From assembly GCA_013400975.1 (NCBI GenBank), contig WBMZ01003378.1, forward strand, positions 143,542 to 207,541: a DNA stretch of 64,000 bases, given 5' to 3'. Shown here piece by piece: positions 1 to 14,200 of this stretch (positions within the stretch are counted from its first letter, which is position 1; each line of letters begins with the position of its first letter). The notes under the pieces were generated by a model that was not told where the DNA came from, made no database searches, and worked only from the letters and a program-made list of their open reading frames with translations. The position numbers and the translations under genes were made by a program. Source of the stretch: Atrichornis clamosus. Lineage: Eukaryota > Chordata > Aves > Passeriformes > Menuridae.

Positions 1-3000
1 GCAAGATTTACTGCATGGAAAGGGTGAAGAGAAAGGAGTGTGCCAAGCAGTTCAGGAAAATATTGAAAGAGACAGGGTTGCAAGATATTTTTCCAGCCCC
101 AATTTTGGTAGAGGCCATATAGCTGTAAGAGCAAGCTCCAAGGCCCTGAACACCCCACAGGTTTTCATCTATACAGATGATCCCACCAAAACCAGAACAC
201 ACCCATGGGGCTTCTCTAACACCAGACGTGGAACTACAAACCCACACTCCTGTGTGGTTCTGAGGTTATCCCAGATATTCACCTGCAAAGCTGGGAACTA
301 TGATGGAAAATCAGAGCCAAGACACACTTTGTTGTCAGTAAATTGCATTATCCCTCCAGACTCCCGGGAGGTGAACCAGGGGCTCTGTGCTGCTGGCACT
401 GGAAGCATTCCCAGAGGGTCCAGGCAGAGCAGAGCACAAGCAGGGGGCTCTTACCCAGTGTTAGTGCCCAGGGAGCTCCAAGAGAAACCATCCAGAGCAT
501 CTCTGGTCCTGGGTGGCTGGAAATGGGGCAGTAGCACCATTTATGAGCTCTTTTCTCTGCATCATAGTCTCAGCTATGTGCGACTGTAAGAAGTCACTAA
601 ACATCACCTCACCCAGATCTTGCTGTGTTTGACATTCAGGTGCTGCTGCTCTCAATATGAAATCATGGTCAAGTTCGAAAGATGCCTGATGCTTGCAAGA
701 GTTTTGGATGGAGAAGGCATCTCCCACAGAGCTCCTTTCCTGGGTTAAACCTCAACAGCTCTACAGGAGAACAGCTGAGGTTCTGCCCAGAAAACTAGCT
801 CTCAGAGATTGACTGCTGCCATTTGCTTCAAAACGGCAAGAGATTAAAAAAAGAAAATCTATTTTTTATTGTAAGGTATAAAATACTACAGTTTTGACAG
901 GAAAAGACACCCAATCAGCATTACAACTTGGAGAATGTGATGCAAACTAAAGCATAAGTACAGAAACCCTTGGCAAACTCCCAAAGAAAGCAAATGTGTT
1001 GGAAGTCTCAGGCAAACTCTCACTGGAGTAAAAAAAAGAATAGCAAGGGATTTATTCCATGTAGCACATGTTGGTGGTTTTTGCTTTTTTCCCCCAAGGA
1101 TCCTCACTCAGCCACAAGGGGAGATCCTGTGGCACTGGAAGCTGTGAGGATTTTTAACACCAAATTGTTGGTTACTGCTATGGCTGCTGGAATCCATAAT
1201 TTTGGATTCTCAGCTGCCTCAGAAATGATTGTACCCTGTAGGAAAATTGCCATCCTTAGGGTAAAACATACCTGGTATGGCCAGTAAGGAAATCCACCTT
1301 CTGAGGTGCAGTCAAAGAGGAGACTTCAGCTGAAATCTCTTTTAAATTGTTAAACTGCTGTTCTGAAAGATTGGGCATAAATATCAACAGTACTACTAAG
1401 CACTTGCGTTTCATATCAGTGCTTGAAGCAAGTTTTATTGGTGACTTTTAAGTGCCTGAAATTAACACCTTCTCCTAAAAATGCTGACAGAGCTTTCATT
1501 GCAGCAGTGCCACAAGGCAGAACCCAGCTTTAGCAGCAGCGGCAGTCTATTTAAACGAAAAGCAAAGCAAAGCAGAGCTCTGGGGGCCAGCCCCAGCCAG
1601 GCAGCCCCAGAGCAGCCTTTACAAGGCTGCAAACCTCCCTGGGGCATCAGCTCAGCTGCCAAAGGAAGGCCGAGAACCCTCCAGCTGCCAGTGCTGGAAA
1701 AATCCCTGCCCTGGCTTGGCATCGGCACTCGTGCCTGCTCAGAACACTGCTCCTGGGGAAGGAGGGCCAGGGGAAGGCCAGGATTCAGCTGGATGCCACA
1801 GATGAATCCATCTGCCAAGGACAGTCTCACTTCAAACTGCTTTTGTTTTTCAGGAAAGACGTCAACATGAAGTGACATGACCTAGCACTGACTGATTATC
1901 TCGTAGGTGATCATTCCTTTCCCCTCGTCCCACAAAGGATCACAGGAGGCATCTCCCATCCCAACACAAATGGAAGAACCAAAGGGGCTAAGAAGGGGAA
2001 AATATGATCCAGAATCCTGGAGTAATTTTGCTCTCCTTGTAGCTCTCACATTGTCTTTTTACACAAGCAAGCTTGCAAGGAAATCCTGATTATTCCTAAT
2101 TTTGAAATTTTATTAATTTCTTTTTTAAAAATTAGATAGAAATGCATGAAAAAAAAGAAACTTCAAACACACTGCTTTGAATATATAAAAATACGCTTTT
2201 TGTGATTCTCTCAAGCAACTTTGTTGACAGACACAGCTTTTACTTCCTCTGCAGTAAGATACCCCCAAAGCAATCTGAACCTTTCATACTGATCCCAAGG
2301 AAACCCTCCTGCTGGTACACTCAGTTGCCAACCCCAAATTAAGTTAAGATTTGTGCACAAGAACCCTGCCCATACTTTTGACAAACTATGTTTATGTCTC
2401 ATTGAGCCTGTCTGGATGTGGCCCAAGCCACAGCTCCCACAGGATGACCCTTCTGCTCCATCCTCGACACCTCCCAGGCAGAATTCCAGCATCTCTCACC
2501 CTCACTGATCAGCAGGGGAGGCAGCTCACTTTTTCTCTTCATTTGCAGCAACAAAGAAATCTCATAAAGCAGTTGGCAGCCTGATTCCTCTCCATGAACA
2601 GCAACTCACGCAACCCCACAGAACTCCATGACACTGCCCTGCCGTGCGGGTTCCCCCACTGCAAGGTTGCTGTCCTTTGGTTATTTACATCATTTTGGGG
2701 CTTGGAAGAGGCAACACCTTGGATGAAACACAGCTTTTCCACAATTTCTGGCCACCTTCCCTCCAGCAGGTAAATGAATCAGAAGACCTGATCATATTTA
2801 CTGCCCTGCTTCCAGAGTCAATTAAAACAACTCACAAACATTCCCTTGGAAACTTCAGTGCACACCAACAGTGGAATAAACTGGAATATTTGGTCTGCTG
2901 TGATGGCTAAAGAGAACCCACCACCTCTTCTCAGCAATGCTGTTCTCTAACACTTTATCCAAACAGTTCCAAGCAACCTGCCCCTCCCAGAGCTCAGTGC

Positions 3001-4810
3001 TTCCCTTTCACAGGCTGGATAAAGGCACCCAGAGTCCAGCAGAGATCCCAAAAGGCAGGGAGGGCTTTGGCCTCACCACAGCCCCTCCCGATTTCAGCAG
3101 GAGCAGAGTTAGGTCAGCACCGTCAGCTACTTGGATAATCAAAGCCTAAATTAACTCAGCCAATAGTGGCAAACTCAGAAGGGTCTTGAATGCCATTAAC
3201 CTGTGCAGCTCCTTTCAGGCACAAAGTACCAGCGTGCAGAAGAGCTCTTTCACTCTGCATAGGTCAATCTCTATCAGATTTTTGGGAAATGCTTGGGTTA
3301 CCCTTCCTCAGTTGCTGCAGTCTAATTGCATCCCAAAACAGTGGGCCTTTATGCGACAAACAAACCTCTGTACACACTTATTTGTTTTACAAAGAACAAA
3401 TTTCCTCCTCAGCGTTCCTAAAGCTGAATTTCTGGTTTCAACAAAGTCCTTTGTAAAATACCAAAAAAAAAAGCACGCTGGTGATCTGAAGCAGAGATTT
3501 TCAGCTGTACACTTCTAGATTTAGTTTTAGGATCCATCTGATCTTTCCAGCTTCTGAAAGAAGAGAAGGGAGGAAGAGCTTAAAATTTCAATGAAATACA
3601 TAATCCATCTTTTGCCTAAACCCTCCAAGTCACAGCACGCTCACCACCTGCTTTGCTTTCACTCGTGCAGCCTGGGCTCAGCAGGGAACAGTCTGTTGCA
3701 GCAAGGATTTCCATACAATGGCAAAGGCAAGTGCTACAACTCAATTTTAAAGTGAAGAGGGAGAACTATAAACAAAATCTAGTGAGAGTCAGGCTTGCAG
3801 CCATTAAGTGTGTTGCACGTACCGGCACCTGTGCATTTGCTGCACACACAGCAAGGGCTCAGGGGCTTGCCTTGTGACGCGGGTTATAACAGATGCCAGC
3901 TTATTTCAACGTATTTCTGCAACCAAAGTTAGAGACAATCAAATATATTTTTATATATATAAAAATCAGAGGACATCGAGCAGAAGGTCCAGAATAGGCT
4001 TTTTCACAAAGGCTCAATATACGGGTAAATTGTCCATTAACACAACTCAGTAATTTTAGTTGTCTATTTAGGAAATCTAAACAAAAATACCCTGCTTTTT
4101 CCACACTCCCCCAGTGAAGCCAGTCTTTCTTTGCCCTCTCACATGCACTGCCTTGCAGCTAAAGGTGTGCAGCACTGCCACGCTGCCCAACTCTTTGCCA
4201 ATATCCTGATGAAAAACTGTGTAATCACAAAAATGACAAAAGTAATCCACCAGGATCTGCAGAAGCCATTATTTATAAAGGAAAGGCTCAGCAGATGCTG
4301 ACCTTCCCCTGAGTTCTTCCCCACCCCAGTGGCTGATAATCCCCTCTGTAGCCATTAACAACGACAGTCCTATGAGCCTAACATTGTTAAATGATTTAGC
4401 ACCTCCAGGTAAAACTTTTGTACTGCATCTTAATTTACTACCCACCAGCAACCCTCCTTGTTTATCAGTCAGAACAGGAGAGATTAGATGCTCCATGCAG
4501 ATTTTATGTCTTGTCATCCAGGAGATTTACAGCCTTGGTCTCAGCCACTGCATTCAATGAGGTGCAGCTGTGTCAGGGTTGTCCTTCTGCAATGTGTGAA
4601 AATGCAGAGCTCTGAAAGGCACCCACCAGAACTCTCTTCAGGCTTGCAGGAGATCAGCAAGCAAGTAAGGGGCACTCTACGACGGCCAGGCTCAGACAGA
4701 CCCTACCACCACGCTGGGTCAGGAGTTTCTCACCAAAAACATCCGCTATTTTGTGTTGTGCAGGACATTCCAAGGGTAAAGAGAGAGTCTGCCTCCCAGG
4801 AGCTTAAAGA
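1..4810. other. Intergenic, no gene supported
   Basis: AT-rich sequence with GC-richer patches at about 340-560 and 1500-1860 that create open frames on both strands. The longest (183 codons, 38-589, plus) matches no family I know. A perfect 20-bp AT palindrome lies at 3947-3966. Confidence 0.7.
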
Positions 4811-4931
4811 GTCATAGAATCATGGAATGGTTTGAGCAGGAAGAGACCTTAAAGCTCGTCCAGTCCCACCCCCTGCCGTGGGCAGCGACACCTTCCACCA
4901 GACCAGGTTGCTCCCAGCCCCATCCAACCTT
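4811..4931 (-). mobile_element. CR1 LINE fragment (3' end)
   Basis: On the plus strand this begins GTCATAGAATCATGGAATGG, then runs through the rest of the CR1 3' end (a variant of the TGGTTTGGGTTGGAAG signature, CCCCCTGC..GGGCAG, CACCTTCCACCAGACCAGG, GCCCCATCCAACC). The element is therefore on the minus strand and strongly 5'-truncated to about 120 bp. CR1 is the dominant LINE of birds. Divergence is moderate. Confidence 0.9.
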
Positions 4932-7900
4932 AATTTCTAAAGATAACTTGCTTGTGGAAATGCATGATTTCCTCTGTGGCCTTATGTTTATGAAAACTTC
5001 CAAAGCTCATTATTTCGGTCAACTAACGATCATCCTTGCCCAAAAGGGTTAATGAAAGCACTGGCGCTGCCTGTGGCAGGGGTGGACCCGTGAGAGTAGG
5101 CAGTTGTAGTGGGGCAGAGTGGTGTCTGATAACAGATAACACCCTCACTGCTCACTAAGGCGCACCGGAGCTCCCTGCAGAGAGGCAGAGGAAGCAGCTA
5201 CGCAGATTGTAATTCAGAAAGGCAGAACTTGGCTTAATGAGAACTCTTGACTCTGCATTTCATCAGAATAAGCTGGATTACGAGCAGTAGGGCAGTCTAG
5301 TGTGGAATGTGTGCTACTAATCACACCTCAAATAAGCTCTGGGAATTTACTACTAAAAATAAGTAATCACTACCCACCAGCAAGTTTATCAGAAATTTAA
5401 TTAAACTAAAAAGCAAGTTTGTAGCTTTAAAATGTGTTGCATGAAACATTAGGGTTATGTGCAGCACCTGAAGCACCAACTACTGCATATGCCCATAAAA
5501 TGGTACAACAAAGGCACATCTTTCAAGAACATAGATATGATACAAAGTGAAATTTTACATCTACAAAGTAAAGGAGAAGGGAAACAAACCTCTCTTCTCA
5601 AAGGCAGGGAAACTGAGTATCTAAAGAATCACCCCACTTATTACACAATTATTTAATATCAGAAGCGTAATATTTGTATTTTATTTGCAAGTCCAGTACC
5701 ATCTGAGCAGGACCTCATCCGAACCTGATTTGAGAGCTGCACTCTTGATGGAAATGCTTCGCAAAAGTATTGTCAGCACCCCAGATGCTGTAAGGGGAGT
5801 AATGATTTTATTTGGTTTCGGTCAGAAGTGAGATTTGTGTCTATCATTCCCCTGACTAGACAGAAATAAATTAACCTATCACAGTACCCAGGAGCACAGA
5901 ATCAGCTCCTGTAAAGCTGCTGATTCCTCATGTGAACACCCTTTATGTCTATCCAGCCATGCTGCTGTCAGCCCTGTGCCCCTGAGTGCAGCCTCTGGCT
6001 CCTGGGACCATCACTGGCAGTCCCTGCATCCCCTCCAGCCCCTGGCACTGATAACACACCTCTCCATCAGTGCCTTGCACACCAGGGCTGCACTCAGAAC
6101 CACTGTTCTCCAGTCATTACAAATATTGCTGCTCTGTGACTGTTCTGCTTTATTATGTTTGTAACTTAAATTTGGACTGATCAATAATTCCTGTTGCAAA
6201 GCAAATTCTCTTCATACCCCACGGTCTCACACCATTTTAAATCTTCAGCTTCGTGTGGCCTCACAGGTCATCAGGATGCTGCAGGAAATGAGTCTGCGAG
6301 GAGGGATGGAAGCTCTAACTCTGGAAGGAGGAATTTCTTTAAAAAAACAGAGGCTCTAAAACACCCACATTTCCAAAATCCCACCTTATTATACTGCTTC
6401 CTTTGCCTTAATGCCTGCAACTGATCAAAACTCCATTTATCCTCAATCTTTATACAAGTTCTGACTGTGCCAAGGAACTGTCTCAGTTCTTTCTGCATAA
6501 CTGAGGACCTGGGTTGTTAATTTAAACACGAGCAAATACCTCATCTTCTCCATAGGATTCCTCCACTAAGGCTGACTGTAATTCCCACTGATGGAACACA
6601 CACACCCCCACATATGTAGCTGCAGACATAAATGCCAAAGGTACTGTTCAAATCAGTCTCTTGATATAACTGAGGGATCATTTTCAATAATGACTCTGAG
6701 AAGTCAAAAGAAAAAGATCTGTCATGTGAATGAAGTACAACCCTTGGCAAATGTCCACCAAATTTTGCTATTTTCCACAATATTATCCTGCTATAACACT
6801 GTGCCTCACCATGAGGAACGTGTAGCAGACTACGCCTCAATAGTATCCCCTATTATTCTAATCTAGCTTTATTCTATTAGAGGCAATTTCTCATTTAAAA
6901 CCTACTCCTAAAGTGAACTCATCAACTGAACGAGACAAGCACATTTTAAGCACAGAAATCCTTATAGCAATTCTGTATCTGTGCAAGTGCAGCAACATGA
7001 AAAGGCCAGTGGATGCCCCCTCCTGAAGCAGAAGGGCTGTGTCCAAAGGGTGAGACACATCAGTACATCTCCACTAATTCCTCTGGCCTCCTCACCAAAT
7101 TCTCAACTCAGAGGCCAGATTATGCTGCTTTTTCTTCCATAGGAATCTATTAAGAAGCAAACTAAAGTCATTGTCCTAGTGTGCAAATATCATGCCAATG
7201 GTGCTTGCAGTTATTATCCACTGGGATCACATCTCAAGTGAGAGGGAAAAAAATCTCCAAATTCCTTTGACCATTGCCAGAGATATCAGAGACCCTTTTC
7301 ACACATTGATTTTTGGTGTTATTTACTTTACAATAGTAGAAATATCCCTTTGCATGTTCCAGAAATAAGAAAGCTAAAGAAGTCATCTATATGAGTGTAA
7401 GATAGGATATTGAACTGGATTCCCTGAAGCAGAAGTCACTGGCATAGAGGTAATATTTCAGAAGCTGGAATTGATTTCTCAGCCAGTCCTTCAGCATCCA
7501 GCATTCATGAGAGCTCATATTGGACGAAAACAAGTCGATACAAGAGGCATGAGAGATTTAAAAGGCTTTGAGGTACAGTAGGATAACAATGGATAATTTA
7601 CACATGATGCTTAATAAGCAACTGCAGAAAAGCTTTTTCTTTTGCCTATGCCCAGGGTAATTTTTCTTTTTTGCAGTTACACAGTAAACTTTATAAGGTG
7701 ATTTTGGCAAACCTGAGCCAGGCCAGTAGCTCTTACTCTGGGTTTCATGGGAAAGGAGGTGTCCAAGCCTGTTTTATGACTTGCTGTGGTGCTCAAGTCT
7801 GCTTCTGGTCCTGGCTCTCCCTCAGCAAATCTTGATCAGCACCAATCTACTCCATTTTATCTCATTCTTTCAGGATTTATACCCAAAGAAAAGAGCTGAT

Positions 7901-10900
7901 TTTAGCCATGCTCCAATCTGTCAAAATAATCAAACGGCCCTTTCTCTCATAAAAATCTGATAGGGCTTTTCTGAATAACTCCAGTTAATATTCAGCACTA
8001 GCAGATCACTGGAAATCAAACAGCCAATCTTACATAAGGACACCTTCACTTCACCTCTTTAAGTAAGCCTGTATACCAACAATGCCAAGTATTGTCAGGT
8101 TAAAATGTGCCACAAATTAACCTTCATTAAGAAAATGCACGTGCAACACCGCCTATCAACTGTGGAAAAGCAACTGCTCCCTGGATTTGCATTTGTGTTG
8201 CCTCCACCCCTCGTTAAAGAGTCCTGCTGAATTTTGCTGAACAGCCACTGACTGCTGTATGTGCAGCAAGGGGAATCTCTCTGGAATCACGACAGTTTTG
8301 CAAAATCAAATTATTTACTCAAAAATAAGTTAGCAGGACTTTTTCTTTTAAAAATCATCATTCTTTCCTTACACTCAAAGAAAGAAAATTTTTTGTAAGA
8401 AATCTGGTTGGCTACAAGGGATATATTGAGCAACAAGAGCAGCTACTTATTTTTTTGTTCGGGTTTATTTTTGAGTCAGGAACAACCAAAACCACAAAAT
8501 ACTAGATGAAATTATGATTACAACTTGACATAAGGGGCTGTAAAAGTAAACAAGTCACAAACTCTGAGCCCTAGTCATGACAGAAACGTTTTCAAGCGTC
8601 CCTCACAAAGACTGATACAGAAGTTTTTGTTGAATTAAACATTGCCCTGTACAGAATTCATTCCCATCAGTTTCTAGGGGCATAAATGTACAAGTAAAGT
8701 AATAAAATCAAAGGTGAAATAGCCCAGGCTTTGCTTCTCATTTAAACTGTGCAGTAACATAAAAGGATGTTAAACCACTCAAACACTTCCAACTACATCA
8801 TCTAAATGATATCAAGTTTCCTGTAATACATTTAAACTAACTCAAAGAGATGCTATATTTGTTTTATTTACTACATTTTATGTACAAGGGGACTACTTAA
8901 TTTTAACTAATGACTCAAGAAATACAGATTCCGGAGCAGACCTAGAAACCAAGAAATACATTTCTGACAACACAGCAATGGGTACTAGGAGAAGTTATCT
9001 AAAAAAGCCCAAGCAGCTCGTGTTGCACCATTCCTTTAGAATGGCTTTAAACAAGGGAGGGAGGGGGAAAAAGACAAATAAATAAGTAAATAGTCTGAAA
9101 TGAGGCTCATCCCGTTACACAAAGCTCTGTCACACAGATCTACAAGTTGCATGTGTAGCTTGAAGCACACAAACAGATCCAGACTTCAAGTGAGGGCCGA
9201 AATTAAAAAGCATTTAACTCGACTGCTCTTTACTACTGCATCATGTATTGCTGGGCTACTTCACGTCTTTGAAACAGGATAAAACTTCCGAAGGCAGACA
9301 CACACATGTGAGAAATTTTCATTAGTGCAGAGAGACTGAATCAGATTTCAAACACTTCAGTTGCCAAGCGCCACCCAAACGACTTTGATGTCCCACTCAA
9401 ACACTTGAGGGTTTCTCCCTCCTCAGCTCTGCTTTCTCAAAATTCCTGTTAAATAGGAATTGGAGCAGGGACTTGATCAGGATCTTTCCTTTAATAAGCA
9501 AATGTCATAATTGCTGGGCAAGTGCCTACTCAGATCTGTCTTCCAGATCTCACTCTTCCCCTGAAGTCACACCATAGCAATGTGGTTTTCAAAAATCCCC
9601 ACAAGTTCACAGATGCAAATTGACATTTTCCTATTCATTGCAATCTTTACAGGAGAAGTGAAAGCACTAAGTTCTCTTTGCTTCCCAACAGACAGCTTCA
9701 TGGAAAGCTGGGAATTTCACATTCCAGCTTCCTCACACATCACTCACCAAGGGGCAGCAGAGGCTCCAGAACCTCAGGCACTGCCCAGTCAGGTTTGCCA
9801 GGCAGTGATTGCACAGAACAGCCTGGGAAATTCTCCACAGGTTTCTAAATAATTCAAAGAGGTGTTCAGTGGGACATTTTATATTATAACTCCAACTGGA
9901 TGCAAAATATTACTTGCTCTGGTACTTCACAACCCAAGTGGAGCAATTATGGAATTTTAAAATAAGTGTGGGGAAAAAAATCAGCTATTCACACACCAGT
10001 TCACTCTAGCTTGCAGCAAGCAGGTGTTTTGTTAGTTTGGGGTGGTTTTTTATATATATATTTGCACAAATCTACAAACTCTCCAGCCAATTCTTAACAG
10101 CAAACAGTTTATTAGCTGATTTATTTAACTATACTTAAGCAGTTTCAGGGCTCGGGGTGAAGCTGAAATGCTTAAAACAGCAACTACGTCCAATTTGGGT
10201 GACAGAATTCCATACAGACTACAGGGCTACACAATTACACAGGCACTCACCCCCTTAAAAAAGAGCCCCATAAAAAGTTAACAATAAGAAAGTGTCCAGA
10301 TGTACATAAAGGCAAATATTAACACTAAGCCAAGAACACCAGCAATTATCCAATATCCCCAAACAGCTCCCCATGGTGAAGTAGCTCTTAACACAAATAA
10401 CTGTGCTCAGTTCTGAAATTCTGATCATTTTCTGCACATTCACACTTGTGCACAAGCTTAAACTCGTTGCTGTTTGGCAAAGCATTTAAGCATTAAGCAG
10501 AACTCAATGTGGTTTGTTATCCATAATACTCATTGAATATTCCGGAATCTCGTTTGCAACATTGTCCAAATTCTGCTAAATTTCTTAGAGGGAAAATTAA
10601 GTTTTTAAGTCACGCCTACTTTATCTTATTGTTATTAAGAGGAAGAAATACAGTGTACAAATCCTGTCCAAACGCCCAGTAATTCCATTCTTGCATGCTT
10701 TTCAAAAAGAAGATCCAGCACAATCTCCCTCTATACAGAGGAATCCAAATTACTGTATTAATGAACCACTGAGAAAACAGTTTGAACTTCATCAAAAAAG
10801 AACTATTGCAACTTTGGTTTTCAATCCCTGCCCTTCCTCTGCAAGTCCCCATTCTCCCCCCTCCCGAAACACAGCATTTAGTCAGCAATTTAATTAATGT

Positions 10901-10934
10901 CAGATAAAGCTGACAAAACAAAAGGACTTGGTGC
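4932..10934. other. Intergenic, no gene supported
   Basis: Mostly AT-rich single-copy-looking sequence. From 6870 to 9100 there is no ORF of 60 codons or more on either strand. Nothing recognisable as a repeat, exon or RNA gene. Confidence 0.7.
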
Positions 10935-11176
10935 TCACCTAACACTGTGCCCAAGAAAATAACCCTTCCATGAAGAAAAGCAAAGAGATCCTTTGGGAAT
11001 AACATGACATCACGGTACTGGTCTCCCTCGTCCCTGGGGGGCTCGGGCAGACCATCCTGATGCCTCCAGTGCTGATTTCCCCCTGCCAGCAGCACATTTG
11101 GCAGTGCCGTGGTGCCACCTGCCCCCGTGCCCAGGGGAGGGCTCGTGTGCCACGGAGGAACTGGCCCCGAGCACAA
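10935..11176 (-). other. Open frame ending at a good splice donor, unassigned
   Basis: A minus-strand frame of 186 codons (to about 10616) begins in a GC-rich patch near 11176. It crosses a strong donor-like GTTAG-GTGAGC at about 10935, just after the peptide FAFLHGRVIFLGTVL. No family is recognised. It could be an exon of an unannotated transcript, but composition alone could explain it. Confidence 0.15.
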
Positions 11177-11249
11177 CTGGTTTCCATCACAAGAACATGG
11201 GGGAAAGGAAGGCCTGGGAAACGGGGGAAAAGTGTCCCGCCAGACCTGC

Positions 11250-14200
11250 TCAGGTCACCTGCAACTTTCTGCAGCAAGGATTCAATAGGTGCCTTGATGT
11301 TTTCCCCTCGATTTTTACCTTTCTTGCTTCTCCTGCTCTCATTTTGCCATTTTTAAGGAAACTCTGCCAAGTGCAAAGCGGTCACAAAAGAGGTGTGTGG
11401 ATTTTAGAACTTGGAGGGGGGAAACAATTCCCAGGACAAGATTTAAAGAAATCCAAACTTTGGGTTTTTTTAGGGAGTTCGACTTCTCAAAGAGGCACCA
11501 AATCCTCCAGTTAGTGTTGAGGTCGTGAACATTGCAGTGGGATATGGCTGCTGGATATTAAAATAGTGAACCTGGGTTCTTCTGCATCCAAAGAGACAGA
11601 GGATTTTTCATTGTTTTACATGCAGGGAAATAAGTGTCATCCATTGTTTATTTTGAAAAAACAAACTTTTAGACTTGGGAATGGGTGAAATCCCACAGCA
11701 TTTTCTATAGACTTAAGTTATTGCTCTTTAAAAGCAAATTCAATACAAGCACAGATACCTAATTACTTGTGAATCAGTCCCATATAAATATTAGACCATA
11801 AATTATACTGCTTGAAAGTAATTCCTCTGCTTCTTGAGGTCTACTGAAAAATAAATTATAATAAAATACCACTGTGCCACAGCATAAAAGCCTTCATATT
11901 TTACCAGAGCTGAGATAATGAAAGATTCAGATGCTTTAAATTCTCCTCAAGATCCAAGATCTTGGGAAATCTATATATAGACTCACATACAAAGTCCTTT
12001 ATGCACTGATAACAGCCCTGCTGCCTTCAGAGTACTGTTTAACTAAGTTGACTACTCAAAGGCTCCTAGCAGAGGACAGAATTTCTCCCCAGCTATTATT
12101 TCAGGTAGGCCCTAACTTTAGAACTCAGTTCTGACAAGTTCTAAACTGGTCAAAATAAACCCACAGGCCTTTGTTGTTTCGGACGTGTCACTGAGTGCTG
12201 GAGCATCAGTGACAGATGGAGCAGGATGCTCCGCCAGAGCAGCCACGGAACTGCCAGTCTCCAGGGGGAACTTTAGCTCCAGACAGGCACACGAGCAGCA
12301 GGAGACTTCAAGAAGCCTTTGTACCACAGGGTGAACCTTCATCTGGTGCTGGATCTGACACTTGGCATCAAACCCTCTCCGAAGAGCCGGGTGCTGTGTC
12401 ACACAGGGGCTCTGCATCCCCAGTAAGGAGCAGGACACACTTAATAATTAATGGGGGATTTCAGGCTGGCCACTGGCAAACTCGGCAAGGCATTAGAGGT
12501 TGATCAAGAAGCCTGCCCTGCTGACAGGTGGATTTGCCCTAGAGAAGAGCTGGAGCAGAGCCGGTGGAACTGGGCACAAGATTCCACAACAAAGATCCTG
12601 TTCAGGCTTGGGTGAGTTCTGCAGTGCCCACAGCCAAAACCCAGCTCCCTGCCTTTACCCCGCCACTGCCAGTGACACCAAAACAACTGGTGGCACTCCT
12701 TTTTAAGCACATAAACTTCATGTGTAATCATTTCTTCACAGATACACCTATCACATGTAGCTAAACCAAAGGATGACCCAGCTCTGCTGTTGCGGGATGT
12801 TTCCTGCTCAGCCTGGGGCAGTGATATGACATTTAACTAAAGCTCCTGCAGGAACAGCTGCTACAGCACTCACAATATCCAACCGGTAGAGAGATACAGG
12901 CCTAGTTAATACTGGACATCTAAACCCAGAATTCACCCTGCATTCCCCTACGAGAAGGCCAGACACTGAATCATCAGCGTCATGAGTTACAGATCACTAC
13001 AAATTGAAGTGTAGAATTACTCTCCCCTTCATCCGTGTAGAACTGAGCTCATCTCAAATGCAACTCCTTTGTCTACACAAGAAAAAATTCCTGTTCAAAG
13101 TTTAAATAAAGATTCCCATGATGTTTTCCAAGCTCTCTCCATAAATGAATGTAAGCTGTGATCATCATTACTTCACCCGGCCCAAAACTGCATATTTAAG
13201 TTATACTGGTACTGAATTTGATCTAAGCGTCCTGTTAGAAGAACTAAAGGTTGAGAAGGCAGTTAAACACACCCCTTTATAGCTGCTCATCAAACCATTG
13301 CCAGTTGTTTTAATCACAGTTAATGATGTCTGAGATCAGGACATATTTTTTATAATGTGCTGTCACCGAGATTAGAAGCGTAGCAGCAATTTTATGTTCT
13401 TGTTTAGGCTACAGGGAAAAACAACAAGCAAAGAAATTGTTTAAAATGGCAGTTTGCATAATGTCCAACTGCAGAGAAAAGCTTATCATGTAACAAATAT
13501 CCAAGAAAACGATTAACTTTGTCCATCTCAGTGAAAACCACCATTTCTAAATTAATTTAAATGTGTTCTGCACAAACAGCCCGGATGCCTCAATCCAATC
13601 ATCTTGTTTTGGTATTATGGACATAACAGCTAAAGTCAGGCACAGCAGCATCTGTGTGCCTGCAATCTGAATAAAACCAGTGTGTTAGAGGAGAGAGAGA
13701 GGGGTTTTAATGCATTTTAGTACTTAATCTACATATTCTTAAAAAAAAAAAAAGGCAGGCTGATGCATGTGGGAAACCCTTTATATTAAAAGCTTAATAA
13801 TTCCTACCCGCCCCCTTTCTTTCCTTATGATTTTTTTGTTTGAGATCCTTCCACTGGGGTACTTTCAGAAAACTTTTTTTTTACCTGGGTTGCCAGTCAA
13901 GATTCCTGGGCAATGATCACTTTCACTGTTAGTGTCAGTCACAGCCTGTCACATTCCCAGGAAAATCCAAAGGGATTGGTACACCTTGACAGGAATATGG
14001 GGCACAGGGTGCAACTCCTCTGATTCTGATGTGGCAACCTCTGTCCTGCAGTAACCCCTGAGCACACAACTACCAATAACCCACCTTTTTTAAACATCAT
14101 CACCAGCGTTGGCCTCACAACCACCACCTTGGGGCACGCACAAGTCCTCAGTCTGCTTCCTTGGCTGCTATGATTAGCTTGAAATTCTATTTTATGGAAA

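Noticed and set aside
38..589. Plus-strand open frame of 183 codons
   Set aside because: No recognisable domain, biased composition from a GC-rich patch, frames open on the opposite strand too, and no splice or promoter context.
13741..13753. A-run as the tail of a processed retrogene
   Set aside because: No intronless coding sequence or target-site duplication is recognised next to it.
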